Part shown: one piece after another, positions 47,101 to 60,100 of the stretch
Position numbering within the stretch: position 1 is the first letter of the stretch
Layout of the letters: each line of letters begins with the position of its first letter
Assembly: GCF_047663525.1 (NCBI RefSeq)
Contig: NC_092600.1
Coordinates: 1,546,001 to 1,610,000 of the forward strand
Direction of reading: 5' to 3'
Length of the DNA: 64,000 bases
Source: Anas platyrhynchos
Lineage: Eukaryota; Chordata; Aves; Anseriformes; Anatidae
The notes under the pieces: generated by a model
Database searches by the model: none
What the model was told of the DNA's origin: nothing
The model's input: the letters and a program-made list of their open reading frames with translations, nothing else
Made by a program: the position numbers and the translations under genes

Positions 47101-50100
47101 GGTCTGGTAGGAGGTGGAATTAGATGGGCTTTGAGGTCCCTTCCAACCCAAACCATTCTGTGTTTCTGTGATTCAGAGCAAAGTTTTTTTCTATTGACAC
47201 TTCAAAACTGAATGAGGTGGTATCCCAGGCCCTGCTCCTTCCCATGTGGCTAGAAGGAAAAGGAGGCGCCACACTGGAAACAAAAGAGGAAGAAAAAGGG
47301 AATATATGGGGATGGTCTCGGCTGGATGGCGTGCTGCTGCTGTGCAGGCAGGTGGGGCTTAGGTGGTATTGACTGTGGGTGGGATTTGTCCCCCAAGGCA
47401 AGCTTATTTTCCTCTGAAATGAAAGCAGAGCTCCCAGGACAAACAGAATGACAAAGCTCACGATTTTTCAGTTTCTTTGTTGATATTTTCATGTGAAACA
47501 AAGAGCATGCATTGTGAAGGGAAATAGCTCTTCCTTTGTTCCTTGGCAAAATGCAGCAACCTTCAATATATAAACAATTGAGCAAAAAGTCTGCGAAGGG
47601 GTGGAAAGGGGGAGCGGGAAGAGATGATTATTTGCAGATAAAAGGTATTTTCAGACGAATGAGCAAAGTTCAGCTGTGACTCTAAGACCTCAGTAACCAC
47701 TTCAAAGGCTCTTTCTCAACAGCAGCCGTTCAAATGCAGCCTTCTGTGCATCTCAGGGTTTGTGTTTATGAAATACTGCTTGTTCCACACAGATGGTGAA
47801 AGGACCCATCCCAAACATCCCCTGTTTTTCAGGTGGTGCCTGTGAACTTGATGGGATCCTGACAGGGTAACGCAAACCTGGCATGAGGTGCAGCGTGGTA
47901 ATACTGCCCTTCGGCATTAGGAAGCAGGGAAAGTTGGGGCCATTTCCAGCCATTTCTGGCGAAATAGACCTACAGCTCCTGTTGACTTTACTTCAGCTGA
48001 GAAAGATAGTACTTCTGTAGGAAATCCTTGTAAGTCCCATACATTGTCAGTACAGCCAATGAACGTTTAATGAAGTTCTTGGTGGTTGTGCTGCTAGAAG
48101 AGTAACTGTGAAACCGTTTGATTTCTAAAATTACCCAGGAGGATGTAATTCAAAATAGTTACCAAAAAGCTACTTCCTCTGGCCTGTGTTGAGAAATGTG
48201 AAAGGGTTTGTTTATCTGCACCACCTGGATCTGAAGATCAAGGATTTTCCTCAGCCCTGAAGGACGCAGCCATCTTCAGAAGGCCTTGGACTTGCTACAG
48301 TATTCGTGTGGCAGGGGGATGATCGGTCACTCAGGGAGGCTGCATGTGAAGTAAAAAGGTCTGTGACAGCACCTATTTAACTCCACTTTCGTTGTTTGCA
48401 CCCAGGTCACCACGTGAAGAACAGCAGCAGCTACTGATCTCCCCACAGCCAGAACTGTGCTGCCAGTGGTCACGCAGCGAGGGGCATCTTCCTTCCCTCT
48501 CCCCGGGACAGAGGTGCCAGGGATGCTTTCGTGCCTCTCCAGTCCATTGCATGCTCTGCCTGGGTTCCTCGCTCTGCCTGTAGACAATTCCCAGTCCAAC
48601 CTAAATTCACCCTGCATTTAGCAGGTACAAATATTCCCCTGAGTTTAGAACCCTTGCAGGAGCACCCAGCTCCACTGCGATATACCTTGAATTCCTGAGT
48701 CATTAGGAACAATTTGCATAACAACGGATGTCCTAGCAGTTAAAGGAGCCACTAAAAACTAAAAATTCTCTTGAGACCGTTTTTATGCACCTGGAGCTTT
48801 TGAAATTGTTGGAATAACAAGGTGTTTAAAAATAACTCCAAGCTTTTACACCGTGCTTGCCTCTGGCAGAGATCTGCCCTGTGCTGGTGGCTTGCTAGCA
48901 GACAAAGGCAGGGAGGACTGCAGGTACCAGCACCACAGCTCAACCTGAGAGCCAAGCAGCAGCAGGGCTGTCCCCTGATCTGTTGCAAGGTCTTGGAATT
49001 TCCTTTATGCCTTGAATTCTTGCATCTGGTGTTCAGCAGTGCCCTCTTTAGAGAAGTACAGCATTTTTGCAACTTGTCTTTAACTAGAACAAGGGTATGG
49101 ATTAGTAGAATTGATTCGGATGTATGCATTCTACTCAGGAAGGACAAAAAAAAAAAAAAAAACCACGGCATTTCTTAACTGCGCTAGATTTATCGTATCT
49201 CAGAAAGCAGATCACTTGGATAACACATCCTCAGCAATGCTTTGAAATTGCTTCAAGGGAGAAAACAGCCTCTTCCTAATCTCCTATTCCTCTAAGTGCT
49301 TGCGTTTGGTGACCCTTGCCCTCTCCCTTCAGCTATGTGCATCTAATTTTCATATCCTGTTTTACTCTTCCAGCATAAGCACACTCCCCTTCGGGGCTGA
49401 ACAGCGCTTCCCAGAGCTCCTGCAGCATGATTTAGGTGGATGCTGAGGAGCCTTGGGAAGACGTAGGGAAATAACATGATCTTGCACACCTGCTGTAACG
49501 CCACAACTCAGTGCCTGCTAGGGCAGTGTGGTCTCATTTGTTTATATTGTGGTGGGAGCAAGAGACCTTTGGAAAGATTGTAAATAGCTGGTAAGGGAGA
49601 AGATGGGAGTTAATATGGAGTGTGGGTCATAGAGTATTATAATGAAGCATAAGTTCTCTTTTAATTTGTTTGAGGTTTGTTTGTCTTTGAATGCTTTGTC
49701 CTGCTTTAGGGCACTGCAGGGACTGTGTTTTTGTGGGTGATGAATGTAAAGGAGCTGGGATACTGGCTATCGTTCTTTTGCCTTCTCTTGCCAAAAATGT
49801 TGAAATCTGGCAAACCTTTTGAAAGTAATTGGTAAAAGAGCCTTAAGCAAGGTTGCTCACTGTTCCCGAATAATCGGGGTGCTGCCTGAAGCTCTGACTA
49901 TATCATAATCAAGTAACGGCTGCATTTGTGGCCTTTGTGCAGGACGCTGGAACTCCTGCTGCAGGTGAGCTGCGAGCACCTGAATAGACGAGGAGGAATC
50001 CTGCAGACAGAGCTGTGCAGGTGAGGTCTCCCTCGTTGGGTCCCTGGGGGGCGGTTACATCCCTTCACCACTGCTTCCCTCAGTGCTGCAGAGCCTCAAA

Positions 50101-50628
50101 TGCCCCCCAGGGCTACGCTCTGGCAAGGGCACGGGGGCTGAGCTGGTGGGAAGGGTGAGGAAAGCCTAGGGCCAAACCAGGAGAGCAGACGGGTGAAGGT
50201 CTGGTGTCGTGCCCAGCTGCGTGACAGCGAACTTGTGGCACCGATCGGCTGCTCCCTGGTAGGAGCACTGCACCAGAGGGCACCAGAAAGCAAGAAAAAC
50301 GCTGCTCTGTGCTAACGGCTTGTGCAGTACCAATGGCCCCGTGGCTTACAAAGGTGAGGGTGCTGGAGCTGGCTTTGTGCTTCCTGCTGGAAGGAGCGAC
50401 GAGGGAAGCCTGGCAGCCCTCAGGTTTGACTTCACCTCCTGTACCCAGTGAAACGGCCGCGATCTCCCAGCCCAGAGCCGAGCTGCTCCAAGCCCAGAGC
50501 TCCCAGCCCAGGACTGAAGCTCGGCCATTGCCCCAATGGGTGACCCCTTCCTGCGGGGCTGTGGTGTGGGGGCACCTGGGGCCTTCTGGAGGGCTTGGGT
50601 GTGCCCTGAGCCTGTGAGTGCAATATTG
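44131..50628. other. Intergenic DNA between divergent SOWAHA and SEPTIN8
   Basis: About 6.5 kb with no recognised gene. It contains one CR1 fragment (47046-47174) and an A-run at 49146-49163. The frames at 45170-45466 and 45737-46207 (minus) were examined and have no motif or splice support. An exon-like segment at 49943-50020 is discussed as a finding. Confidence 0.6.
47046..47174 (+). mobile_element. CR1 LINE 3' end, sense
   Basis: The characteristic CR1 tail is present: TGGAGGTGCTCAAGGCCAGG, GATGGGGCTTTGAGCAACCT, then GAGGTCCCTTCCAACCCAAA and the terminal ATTCTGTG/TTTCTGTG/ATTC units. A block of about 25-30 bp usually present before the final TTAGATG segment is missing, as in a subset of avian CR1 copies. 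It is 5'-truncated and non-coding. Confidence 0.93.
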
Positions 50629-50720
50629 GTGTGTGTTACACATCTGTGTGTGTTACACACCCGTGTGTGCCACATCTGTGTGTGCGTGTCACCCCTGTGT
50701 GTGTCACCCCTGTGTGCCAC
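50629..50720. repeat. GT-rich imperfect tandem repeat
   Basis: Units built on TGTGTGTTACACA, CTGTGTGTG and GTCACCCCTGTG alternate for about 90 bp just upstream of the SEPTIN8 CpG island. Alternating purine-pyrimidine runs of this type can adopt Z-DNA and are often polymorphic. Confidence 0.75.
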
Positions 50721-50789
50721 AGCCGTGCCCACCGCCTGTACCCCTCAGGGCTCCTCCAGCCCCTTCCCCTTGGCTGCCCCCCACTGCCA

Positions 50790-51135
50790 GGAGCCGCCTT
50801 CTCGTCCCCTTCCCCTCATGGGGAAGCTCCGCGGCCCGGCCCCGGTCCCCGCTGTGGAGGCTCGGGGCCCTCCCGGGCCTGCCCGAGCCCCGATCCCCAG
50901 CCCCGCGGTGCCCGCCGGTGTCCGTGAGGGGGCGGCGGCGGCTCCACGGCGGCTCCCCGCGGTCCCTCCCCGCGTCCCCCCCGGTTCCCCCCGGCCCCGG
51001 CCCGCCCCGTCCCGCCCCGGCCGGCTGCGGGGCGTGCCCGGCGGTGGCCATATTGGAGCCATTCCGCCGCCAACACCCGCGGCGGACACAGCCCCGGCCA
51101 TGGCCGCCACCGAGCTGGAGCGCTTCGCGGTGAGC
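50790..51135 (+). promoter_or_regulatory. SEPTIN8 CpG-island promoter
   Basis: This is a GC-rich, CG-dense block with many CCCCGCCCC-type Sp1 boxes and no TATA. GCCATATT at 51047-51054, about 50 bp before the ATG, matches the YY1 core (GCCATNTT), often found near starts of TATA-less genes. The transcription start is probably between about 50950 and 51080. Confidence 0.7.
51100..51129 (+). CDS. SEPTIN8: SEPTIN8 exon 1 coding part (10 codons)
   Basis: ATG at 51100 and donor TTCGCG|GTGAGC after 51129. It lies inside the CpG island. Being so short, it is identified by its peptide ([10 protein letters not shown]), context and correct phase to exon 2. Confidence 0.9.
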
Positions 51136-54100
51136 ACTGAGGGGCTGGGGGGGACCGGGGGGGACCGAGGGGGTCCAGCCCAGCCCTGGCTGCCCTCCGC
51201 CAGGGTTTGGGCTCCCCCGGTGCTGCGGCTCCTTGCTGCCGGCCGCTGCCCCTGCTCTGCCCGAGCCCTGCTGGGTGCTGAAGTTTCCAGCTCCAGGCTG
51301 GGTGTGCGGGGCTGTAGGAGATGTGGGACCCGCAGAGAGGAAAGTTGGCTGTGGGGATGGGGCTGGGGGAGCCGCTGCTGCCAGCCCCTGAGCTGGGGGA
51401 TGGAGGTGAGCTCAGCAGCAAAAGGTGGGGGCACCACAACTGCCCCCCAGTGCAGCCCTTGCTGTGTCCTGTGTAACGCTACTGGGAGCCTGCTGGGCTC
51501 TACTGGTGCCTGCTCGGGTTTTCTGGGGTGCTGCCAGAGCATAAATGTTGCCCAGCCTGGGAGAAAATGGGATTGAGTCTTGGGTTCGTTGGTGTGGGTA
51601 CCTCACCGCCTGGTGTGCTTACGTCAATGCTCTGTCACTTTTTTTTTTTTTTAACTAAAAGTTCCCGAAGATGCTTGGCTCCCATCTGAGCACCGAAGTG
51701 AAATGGCTGCACTCCAGCGTGAATTCGGTGCCCGGCTCCATTAGGAGAAAATCTGCTTACTTTGTGCAGGGAGCGAGGGTGGCTTTACGGGGATCTGCAG
51801 GCTGAGCGCCTCGCTGCTCATCTCTGCCTTTGGACGTGGTTGCAGCTCTGCCCAGAACCTCGGGCCTGGCAGGAGCAGGGAGAGCAGCATCCTGATCCCA
51901 TTTGATATAGGGCAGAGGGCTGTCCCAGCCGCTCTCTTTCCTTCATCCTCCGTGCACATCTCTGCACTGCTGCTGCTCCCCCAGCAGAGTCGTGGAGGCC
52001 TCGGGATGAAGGTGTTCCGAGCTGTTTGTTCTGTGGGGCTTACAGCTTTCCTGGTGTCACTTCATGGCGCTGTGCCTCTGAGCGTAAAGTCTGAATGGGA
52101 ATGGTTTGCTACTGCCAAGAACCGATGATAAATTCATTTATTTTTACCAGCTGTTTGTATCTGCAGTGGGAAATAATGTTGAAAAAGCCTCCGCAGGAGG
52201 TTTCTGGTGTACAATAATTCAGGCTATTCAGATTGGTGAAGCTATTTTAAGTGTCCAGCTGACACTGACATCCTGGAATGTAGTGACCCTTAGGTTTGGA
52301 TAATGTGTTTTGAAAGCTCCCCAGATGCGTGCTGCCCTTGTACAGTCCTCCAGAATGCCTCTGTCTCCAGCACAATCAAGTTCCCTTGAAGTGCTGCTGT
52401 TGGAAACGACCAACAAAAGCAAATGAAAGGAAGCTCGCCTATAGAAAGCTGCCTCAGAGGCAGCAGAATCGCGCCAGCGGTGCTCAAGCCAGCCTTTGTT
52501 TCTGTGAATGTCCTGCTTGTGAGGGAGGTCGGCTCCGGCCCCTGGAGGCTGAAGTTTTCTGCTGGTCTGCCCCAGGAACGTGACTCACCTTTGCCGTGGT
52601 CAGGGCTGGGTCTGCAGGAATCAGTTCTGCATACCTGGGTGTCTTCCTTGCAGCCTCCTCATCACACTCCGACTCACCAACAGCCCCCTTTAAACAGCAA
52701 GTGATGACTTTGTGTAATCTGGGCTGTGGGTGAGAGTTTGGGTTAGTTATGAAACACTTCATGTATCATCAAGCTCAGACCTTCTCCGTTGCCTCTTCTG
52801 AACAGAACCAGGCTAGCAGAGGCAGAGACAAGCAGCTGGCCTCAGCCTCCACGTTGGGCTGAGGATCAAGGTGATGCTGTACGTTTTGAAGATGTCACAG
52901 CTGACTGCTGTGTGGGCTGTGGCTTCGTGTGTGGACGAGGGCTCTGTGACCATCAATGCCCGGTGAGGAGGGCCCGGGATGCGCACACAGCCGTGTGCGA
53001 GCTGTGGTCACGGTGCGGGTGCCTTCCTGCCACCCCGAGGTTCCTTCACGTTAGCTCTCGGTCGCTGAGCTTTTAGTGGCCACCTTACCAAGAAGTGTTA
53101 ATTTATAGTAGGTCTTGTCAGAAAAACCACTGCTCTGCACAGAGGAGAGATGAATAACGCCTTCCTCACCGGAAAGACAGTGAGATTTGTTCCTTGCAGC
53201 AGGCTGCCGGGTGGCTCGGGGACTGTTTGGCAGCTACGTGTGAGTGTTACCTGCTGGAGAAGCCGATTTACGCCCCTGCCTCGTGTCCTGCCCTGACTTT
53301 GTGGAGGGAGGGGAAGCTCTGAGCTGCCCAAGTCGTGAGAAACTTCATGCAATTCTGCTGCTGTTTGCTGTGAGCTCCTGGTTTCTCTTTCTGACTGCAA
53401 GGCTTAAACCCCTCCAATGCGTGAGGGGTCAGCGTTAGGTGAAGGACTGTGAGGAGCGGGCTGAGGACAGCTCTGTGTGCTGTGCCAGGGTGGTTGCCAG
53501 AAGCCTTGTGGCTGCTGGCCCTAACCCTAGGTGTACAACTTCCTTTAATCAAGCTCTAGAGGGAAATGCTTCCGTGACTCAGTTCCAGTGGAAACTGGGG
53601 TTTGCTTGGATTTGGGCATTCCCCCTCCTTGCTTTTTGCCCAGCCGATGGCACCGTTTGGAAGTTCCAGAGTTAAATTTCCTGTGTACGTTTGTTTATTT
53701 TCTTCCCCTCGGTCATTTTACCTTTAGCTTTCTGAAGGGTCTTCCCTGGGAAAAATCCAGGTGCTCCCCCATGCAGCGCTGAACAGAAGCGACAGATTTT
53801 TCCCCGAGCTGCTGACGTGCGCCAGGAAGCGAGCCCAGCGGGAGCAGCCCTCTCCCTCCGTGCCCTGGCCAGCTCCTCTGCCTGCAGCGTGAGCTTTTTT
53901 TGGGAAGGAGGGATGGGGAAACGGGCTTCCATTGGAGCAGGCGAATTGGTGGTTGCCTCTCCAATCCCTGCAGTCCCTCCCCGGGAGGCTCGCCTGTGCT
54001 TCTGCAGGAAGCCAGCCCCGACTGCTGCGACCGCAGGCCCAATTAGCTCAACCACAGCCCGCTGCAGCTGAACGCTTATTCTGAGGCTATGCGCTGGGAA

Positions 54101-57100
54101 CAAATGTTGCCCAGAAAGAGATTTTTATAGTTTTTCCTTCCCCGCTGTGGCGAATCCAGAGCATCCCTTCCTCTTGCAGAAGAGATGCAACATGTTGTTC
54201 TGCGTGGGAGCTGCTCGGAGCCGCTCGTAATCGCAGTGAGCGCCGAGGCAGTGGGTGGAAGGACGTGAGCTGGCAAATGCTGGGGCCGTGCGTGCCCTCT
54301 GCGTCGGCAAAACAAACGAAAGCCCGAAAGAATAACTCTTTCAGGAGGCCGGCACGGCGTCAGGACTCGGCGTCAGTGCTGTGGTGGCAGCTGTCAGCCA
54401 GTCCCCAGCGCCGCTGGAAGGCCACAAGCTGCCTAAATATTATCTTCTGTAGGAGAATGCCAGCGCTGTCGCCAGCTGCGGGGAGGGACGCAGCCCCGTC
54501 TCCGAGTGCCCCCGCTGTCCCCGCTCGGCTCGAGGCACCAGAGGCAGCGCCCGGTGCCCTCGGTGGCTGCCCTGCTCCTCGTGCTCCTCTCCTTCCCGTG
54601 CTGCTTTGGCTCGGAGGCTGGGAGGGGAAGGAGTGGCGTGATGCTGCCGTGGCCTCTCCCGGGTTGTGCAAGAAGCGGAGGAATTTGGGAGGCCACGGGA
54701 AGAAGCGCAGGGTGGGGGTGTGCTCAGGAGATTAGCTTGGGTTACCAGCGCCTGTCCTCAGCACCTTGCAGGCTGTGGATGGGAGAAGCTGCCCTGCTGG
54801 TTTCGGGTTAGCTGCAGTCCTCGGACGTGACCCTGTCCTGCCCCGAGCTGACGCCCATCTGCCTCTTCTTCACTTCCCCCACGTACCTGGGGCTGCAGCG
54901 AGCTCCGAGGTTCGTACCTGAAGCTCGGCGCTCAAATATTCAGGGATTGTAAAAGTGCCGGAGGGGGACTCAAATATTCAGGGAACGTAAAAGTCCCAGA
55001 GCAGCTCAAGGGAGAAAAATGATCCCGAAACCCAGGGCTCCTCGGTGGTGCTTTCCTTCCAGAGCCTCCCCCCGCTGCAGGCGGCCTTACTCCAGCTCAT
55101 GGTGTTTGGGTGCCAAAGTGGAGCCAGGAGGGGAGTTGGCACCCCCCGGAGTGGTGTGACGGGGGGATTTTGGGGGCTCCCCAGGTACCTCGGTATCTCC
55201 CTGCTCAGCACCCTCAGCCTGCGGCTGGCCGGGCCGTGGGGTCAGGGGTTTGGAGGCAGCACTCTGTTTAGATGTGCGGATTCCTCTGTGAAGCCAAGAA
55301 GCGTCCGTCTCCCACACACGAGGAATTCCTGAGATGTCAGATGGCTCGAGAGAGGTTCCCATGGAGCGCCCTGCCTCAGCCCAGCGCGCAGCTCTGGCTC
55401 CCTGTGCCTCGCACAGCCTGGGGAGCAGATCGCAGCGGGGAGCATGAGGTGAGAGCCCCGCGCTGGATCCCTGCAGGGGTTTTGGGGCTGCCGCTGTCCT
55501 CCCTGGCTGCTGCCTGAGGTGCTGCCCTGAGCCCGTGCCACCTCCGCGTTACAAGCGTGAGGAAACAGCTCCAGGAATGTCTCCAGGGTCCCTGGGAGGC
55601 GAGGAGCGTGCCAGTGGGTTCCTGCCAGGGCCAGGACCCACGGGGCAGGCTGTGCCGTGCAGGAGCGCTCTCCTTCCTTCCCCTGCCTCTGCAGCTCCTG
55701 CTGGGGAATGCAGGTTATGCCGTGGTTTCACAGAGACTGAGCAGCCCCTTCAGCCTGCCTTTTCCCACGTGCCTTTTTCAGGTAGAGATTTTCTTTTCTT
55801 TTCTTTTCCCATGGCCTCGAGTCTTCAGACTGAAGCTGCTCTGTGCTAACGCACCAGGAAGCTTCCCGGAGGCTGCGTTAATCGGGTACCTGGCAGGTGG
55901 CTCGATAACGTGGTGGCTGTGGTTTAACTCGGAGCTGTGTGCCCGTGGGATATAAAACTTCTCCTCCTGCTGTCGTCCAGGCAGTGTCCCGAGGAGACTT
56001 GTCCAGGGGCTGGGAGCCCTGCTTGGGAGCTGCCGTGGGGTGGTTGCGTAAGGCAAGTGGGGGGGATAAAGGAGACAGCGGTGACCCCAACTCTTGGGTT
56101 CCCATTAGAAGGTCTCTGTTCCCTTGTCTAAAAATATAAAGAATAGTTTTTCATTTTGTTGTGATCGGGCAATAAATTCTGGAAACGTATGTGGGAATTA
56201 GGCATGTTTACTCTCAGTGGTAACTAAAACAAATCATCGCGGGGGCTGATCGCCAGCACGGCCTGTTCAGCAGCTGGGCTGTTACACGGTGGGGATCCGG
56301 CCCCTTGTTAACACCCCCCCCAAAACGGCCCCAAACCTTTTCCATGGCACTTCGTAGGGGCAGGTGCTCAATTCCTCTCTTGGCTTCGTCCCACATCTGT
56401 TTGTATTTCCCCTGGATGAACCAGGAAAGGTGCCCGCTCCTCTTCCTCATGGTGACAAGGAAACGAACCTGAGCTGGGAGCGCCGCTGGTGAGTACGGGG
56501 AAGTCTCCAGGTGGCTACGGGGATGGGGTTGGTCTGTCAGACCTGGCTGATTGAGGAGTTGCATGAAATCAGGAGCCTGAGTGCGCTGTGACTAGATAAT
56601 GTGGAAAAGCAAGGAGCTGGGGCAGCGTGCTGTGCTCCTGGCTGCCTGATTTGGGGTCCTCTGTGAACAGCCCGGAGGAGAAGCTGGGTTTGTGTGCTGG
56701 ACGCCGCTTGGCTTTGGGTGGCTCGGGGGGGCTGGAATTCTCAGGCTGCTGGAAAGCTGAACTTTCTCATCCTCTGAGGTCATTGGAGAGGAAATATCTC
56801 TCATTTTTCGTTCCACAGTCTCTGCCTTAACCAACTTTCCTCATTCTCAGAGGCTGTGTTCATGTTTGCAAAGCACCGTGTGCACAATGCCCGCAAAGCC
56901 TCCTTGGCTCCTTCGTGAGCTCTCATCCAGGGCTTCTGCGACAGGGCAAAATGCAGGTTTAATCCTTCCTTAATTAAGAAAGCCCTCCCAATAAATTAAT
57001 TACTCCACAGGTGTTTTAGGAAAATGGTTAAAAAACAGACTATGGGAAGGAAACACATGGAATTTTGCTTTTAGTAGAAAAAACTGGAGAGGAGTTTCAG

Positions 57101-60100
57101 CCAGAAGCAGTCAGTTTGTTTGCAGGGAATTCCATCGATGTTGCCTTCACAGGTTGTGGCTGTGTCATCTCGGATGCTGCTGTGTAAGGGAGAACGAGGA
57201 GCTGTGTGCTGCCTTCACACCCAGCGCTGGAAGACGGAGCTGGTGTGTTCAGCCCGTGCCAAGTCGTGTGGCTCTGGAGGACTTTGGTTTTGCTTCTGGA
57301 AGGCAGGCAGGCTGCTGAGGCTGAGGTGAGGCTGAAGGCAGTGCCTGCAGCTGGGCTGGCTGCTCGCAGGTGCTGGAGGGAGCCCCATTACCTGGCTGCT
57401 GCCATCAGGATGAGGTGTGCCTAGAAACTGAGGCACCAGGAGCTTGGATACAGGGAAGGAGTCAAGGAGCTTGCCCAAGGAGTGCTTTCCTCAGGAGGAA
57501 TTTTGCTTTCTGCTTTGACTTCCTGACTGCCTTCCCGTGGGTAGGTGAGCACAGCGTGTTCAGCACGCTGCTCTTCTCCATGCACAGCGGTGCCTGTGCT
57601 GCCCTGAGGCCAGCTCAGGACACACGAGGTGCTTTGAAGCACTGGCACTGCTCTGGGGCTCGTTTTGTTTCCTCCAGGATGCCGAGCACCGCTGCCCACA
57701 CTGCCCTCTGGGCTCCTGCATCTCACTTGAGAAGGGGACCAAAAGCTTGCAAGGAAAACATCACCTTGGGTAGGGTAACCTTGAGTTAGCCCTGAGGGGA
57801 AAACCTCAGCTTTTGAGTCTCCTGCCTCTGTGCTGCTTTATGGGGCACGTCTTGGTGGTGGCTCCATATCTGGGTTCTCCAGCGAGGCTTTCACCCGCCT
57901 GGAGTGCAGCTGGGAGCACGAATAAAGGCTCGAGTGTCTGGGAAAATTCCTGGCATTCCTAGCGGAGCGGTTTAAAGGGGGGCTGGTGATTGTTTTCGTC
58001 AGCAGGAGCTTTTCGCTGGGGGACTGCGCTGCGGGCTGGGCTGGGAGCTCCTGGTTGTGAGCACACAGCAGCTGGAGGGGCCTGCCCGCAGCCCTGTGGG
58101 TGTGCTGTGGTGTGCAGGGCCTTGGGAAAGAGCAGCACGTGAAGGGCCCTGGGGTTCCCCTGCCACCGATGGAGTGTCAGGCATCAGTGTCATGGCTTAG
58201 GATTCTGTAGGGCTGCCACGGTGAGGAAAATACTATTGCCCTCCCTGCACAGACCCAGTGAAGGCAGAGCTGCCCACCCATCTGAGGTTGGGCCAGCAGG
58301 ATGGACTGGAGTGGAAGGTAGTGGAGAAACTCAGCCACAGCCAGCTGCCACTGTCAGACAGGTGGTAAACCAGCATAATAAATCATCATAATAAATCAGC
58401 ATCACCCCCCCAGCTAAACTTCTCACCCTGTTTTTCTTCCCCCCATTTCCCCGGCTGGTTACCAAGTGCTCCACAATGAGGGTCTGGAATCTTAAGCACG
58501 TGCTTAAGACCAGCTGAGGGCTGTCAGGCTGGGGTCAGGTGCTTGCACTCAGCAAATCTGCCCGGGACTGGTGGTGTTGGTGTGCAGAGTTCGCCGAAGA
58601 GGTGCCGAGGTCTCTGCTGATGAGCCGAGCTGCAGGTGTGCTCCCTCTCACCTTCAGGACCACGGACCAAGTTCACGCTTGCTGCATGTGCAAGGCAGAT
58701 GGTATTTGTGTGAGATCTATTCTGAATGCTGTAGAGAGCACCTGGGGCTGGGCTGGGATCTGCGGAAGGGGTGAGTGACTTGCTGGGTGCTTTGCACTCA
58801 TCCAGAAACCGGGCCGAGCCCCAGGGAGTGCCTGCTGGCACCGGGACGCGGGGTTTGGCTTCTGACACTGTTTGCCCAGAGGCCTGGAGGCGAGTGCTCG
58901 GTGACTCAGTTCACTCGTGGCATGTGGGTACAGCTGGGATTTGGCTAAATCCACACGTTTCACGCGCTGCTGTGCTCCTGCTCCTGGGCTGGGAAGCAAG
59001 GAGGTGAGCAGTGCTCCCAGGAGGAGACATCCTGAGCTGCCCTGCCTTGGGAAACGTCAGCCACTTACCTGCCCCACTCATGTTTTGTTGGGCTACAGGC
59101 ATGGGAAAAGGCACCAAGGCATGGGAAGGTGCAGGGTTATTTTATTCCTCGGGGTGGGAGCCAGGAGTTGCGCTCAGTTCAGGTGTTAGCTGGCAAACAC
59201 TGCAGGTTGTAGTTTTCCCTCTTGGTTTTACGGAGCTGTTCGCAAGCTGCTCGCACAGAGCCTGCTGTGGCAAGGGCGAGGATTTACAGCTCCCTCGTGC
59301 CAAATTCGTACTTTAAAAAATAAATAGTTTTATCACCACTCGTGATTGTGGTGCTCGCTTACGCTTTGGCTCATAAATGTGCCTTTACCTGCGCCCTTCA
59401 GGAGGTCAGAGCCCTGGGGGCTGCCGCAGGCAGCAAACACGAGCGCATGGTCACCAAAGAACACTTCTTGTTGAGGTTAATTCAGGAGTGATGCTTCTTA
59501 TTTAAAAAAAAAAAAAGATTTTATTTCTTAAACAGCCGATGTCAGCAAGGTCTTTCGTGCCCAAATTCCAGCCTGCTCGTGCTGCTCCTGGCAGGGGAGC
59601 AAGGAGAAGGAGGGCAGCGCATCCACCAGCAGTCAGCGTTTCCAGGAGGACGGCGTGCTGAGCACGGAGCTGGTGGGCTGTGTGGGCAGCAGGAGAGCCG
59701 CTGTGCCTGGGAGCAGTCCTTGAAAAATGTAACGGCGCAGAGTGAAACTGCTGCTAATTCGGAGGTGAAGCAGGAAAACTGTGATGGGGTTGATTTTTGT
59801 ATTTCTGAAGCGCTGTTGGCACGTCGGTGGCTGTTGCAGGCTGTGCCCTTGCTTGTGTTGCTTGAATCAGTGCCTCTTCCACGAAGAGCCTGGTTTGTAC
59901 GTGATCACTGCACCGACACCTTGCAGGGCCGTGGATTTGGAATCGTGGCAATGGGGCTCTCTGGTTTCTCTGCTGCCTCCTCTCGCCTCCCTTGCAATGA
60001 GGGGCAGATGGATTGTGTTTGGGGATGTGGCTGGTGGCCAGCTGCCCATGGCTGTGGGTAAAACCTCGGTAGCTCCCATCACGGGATCCCCTGGTGACCG

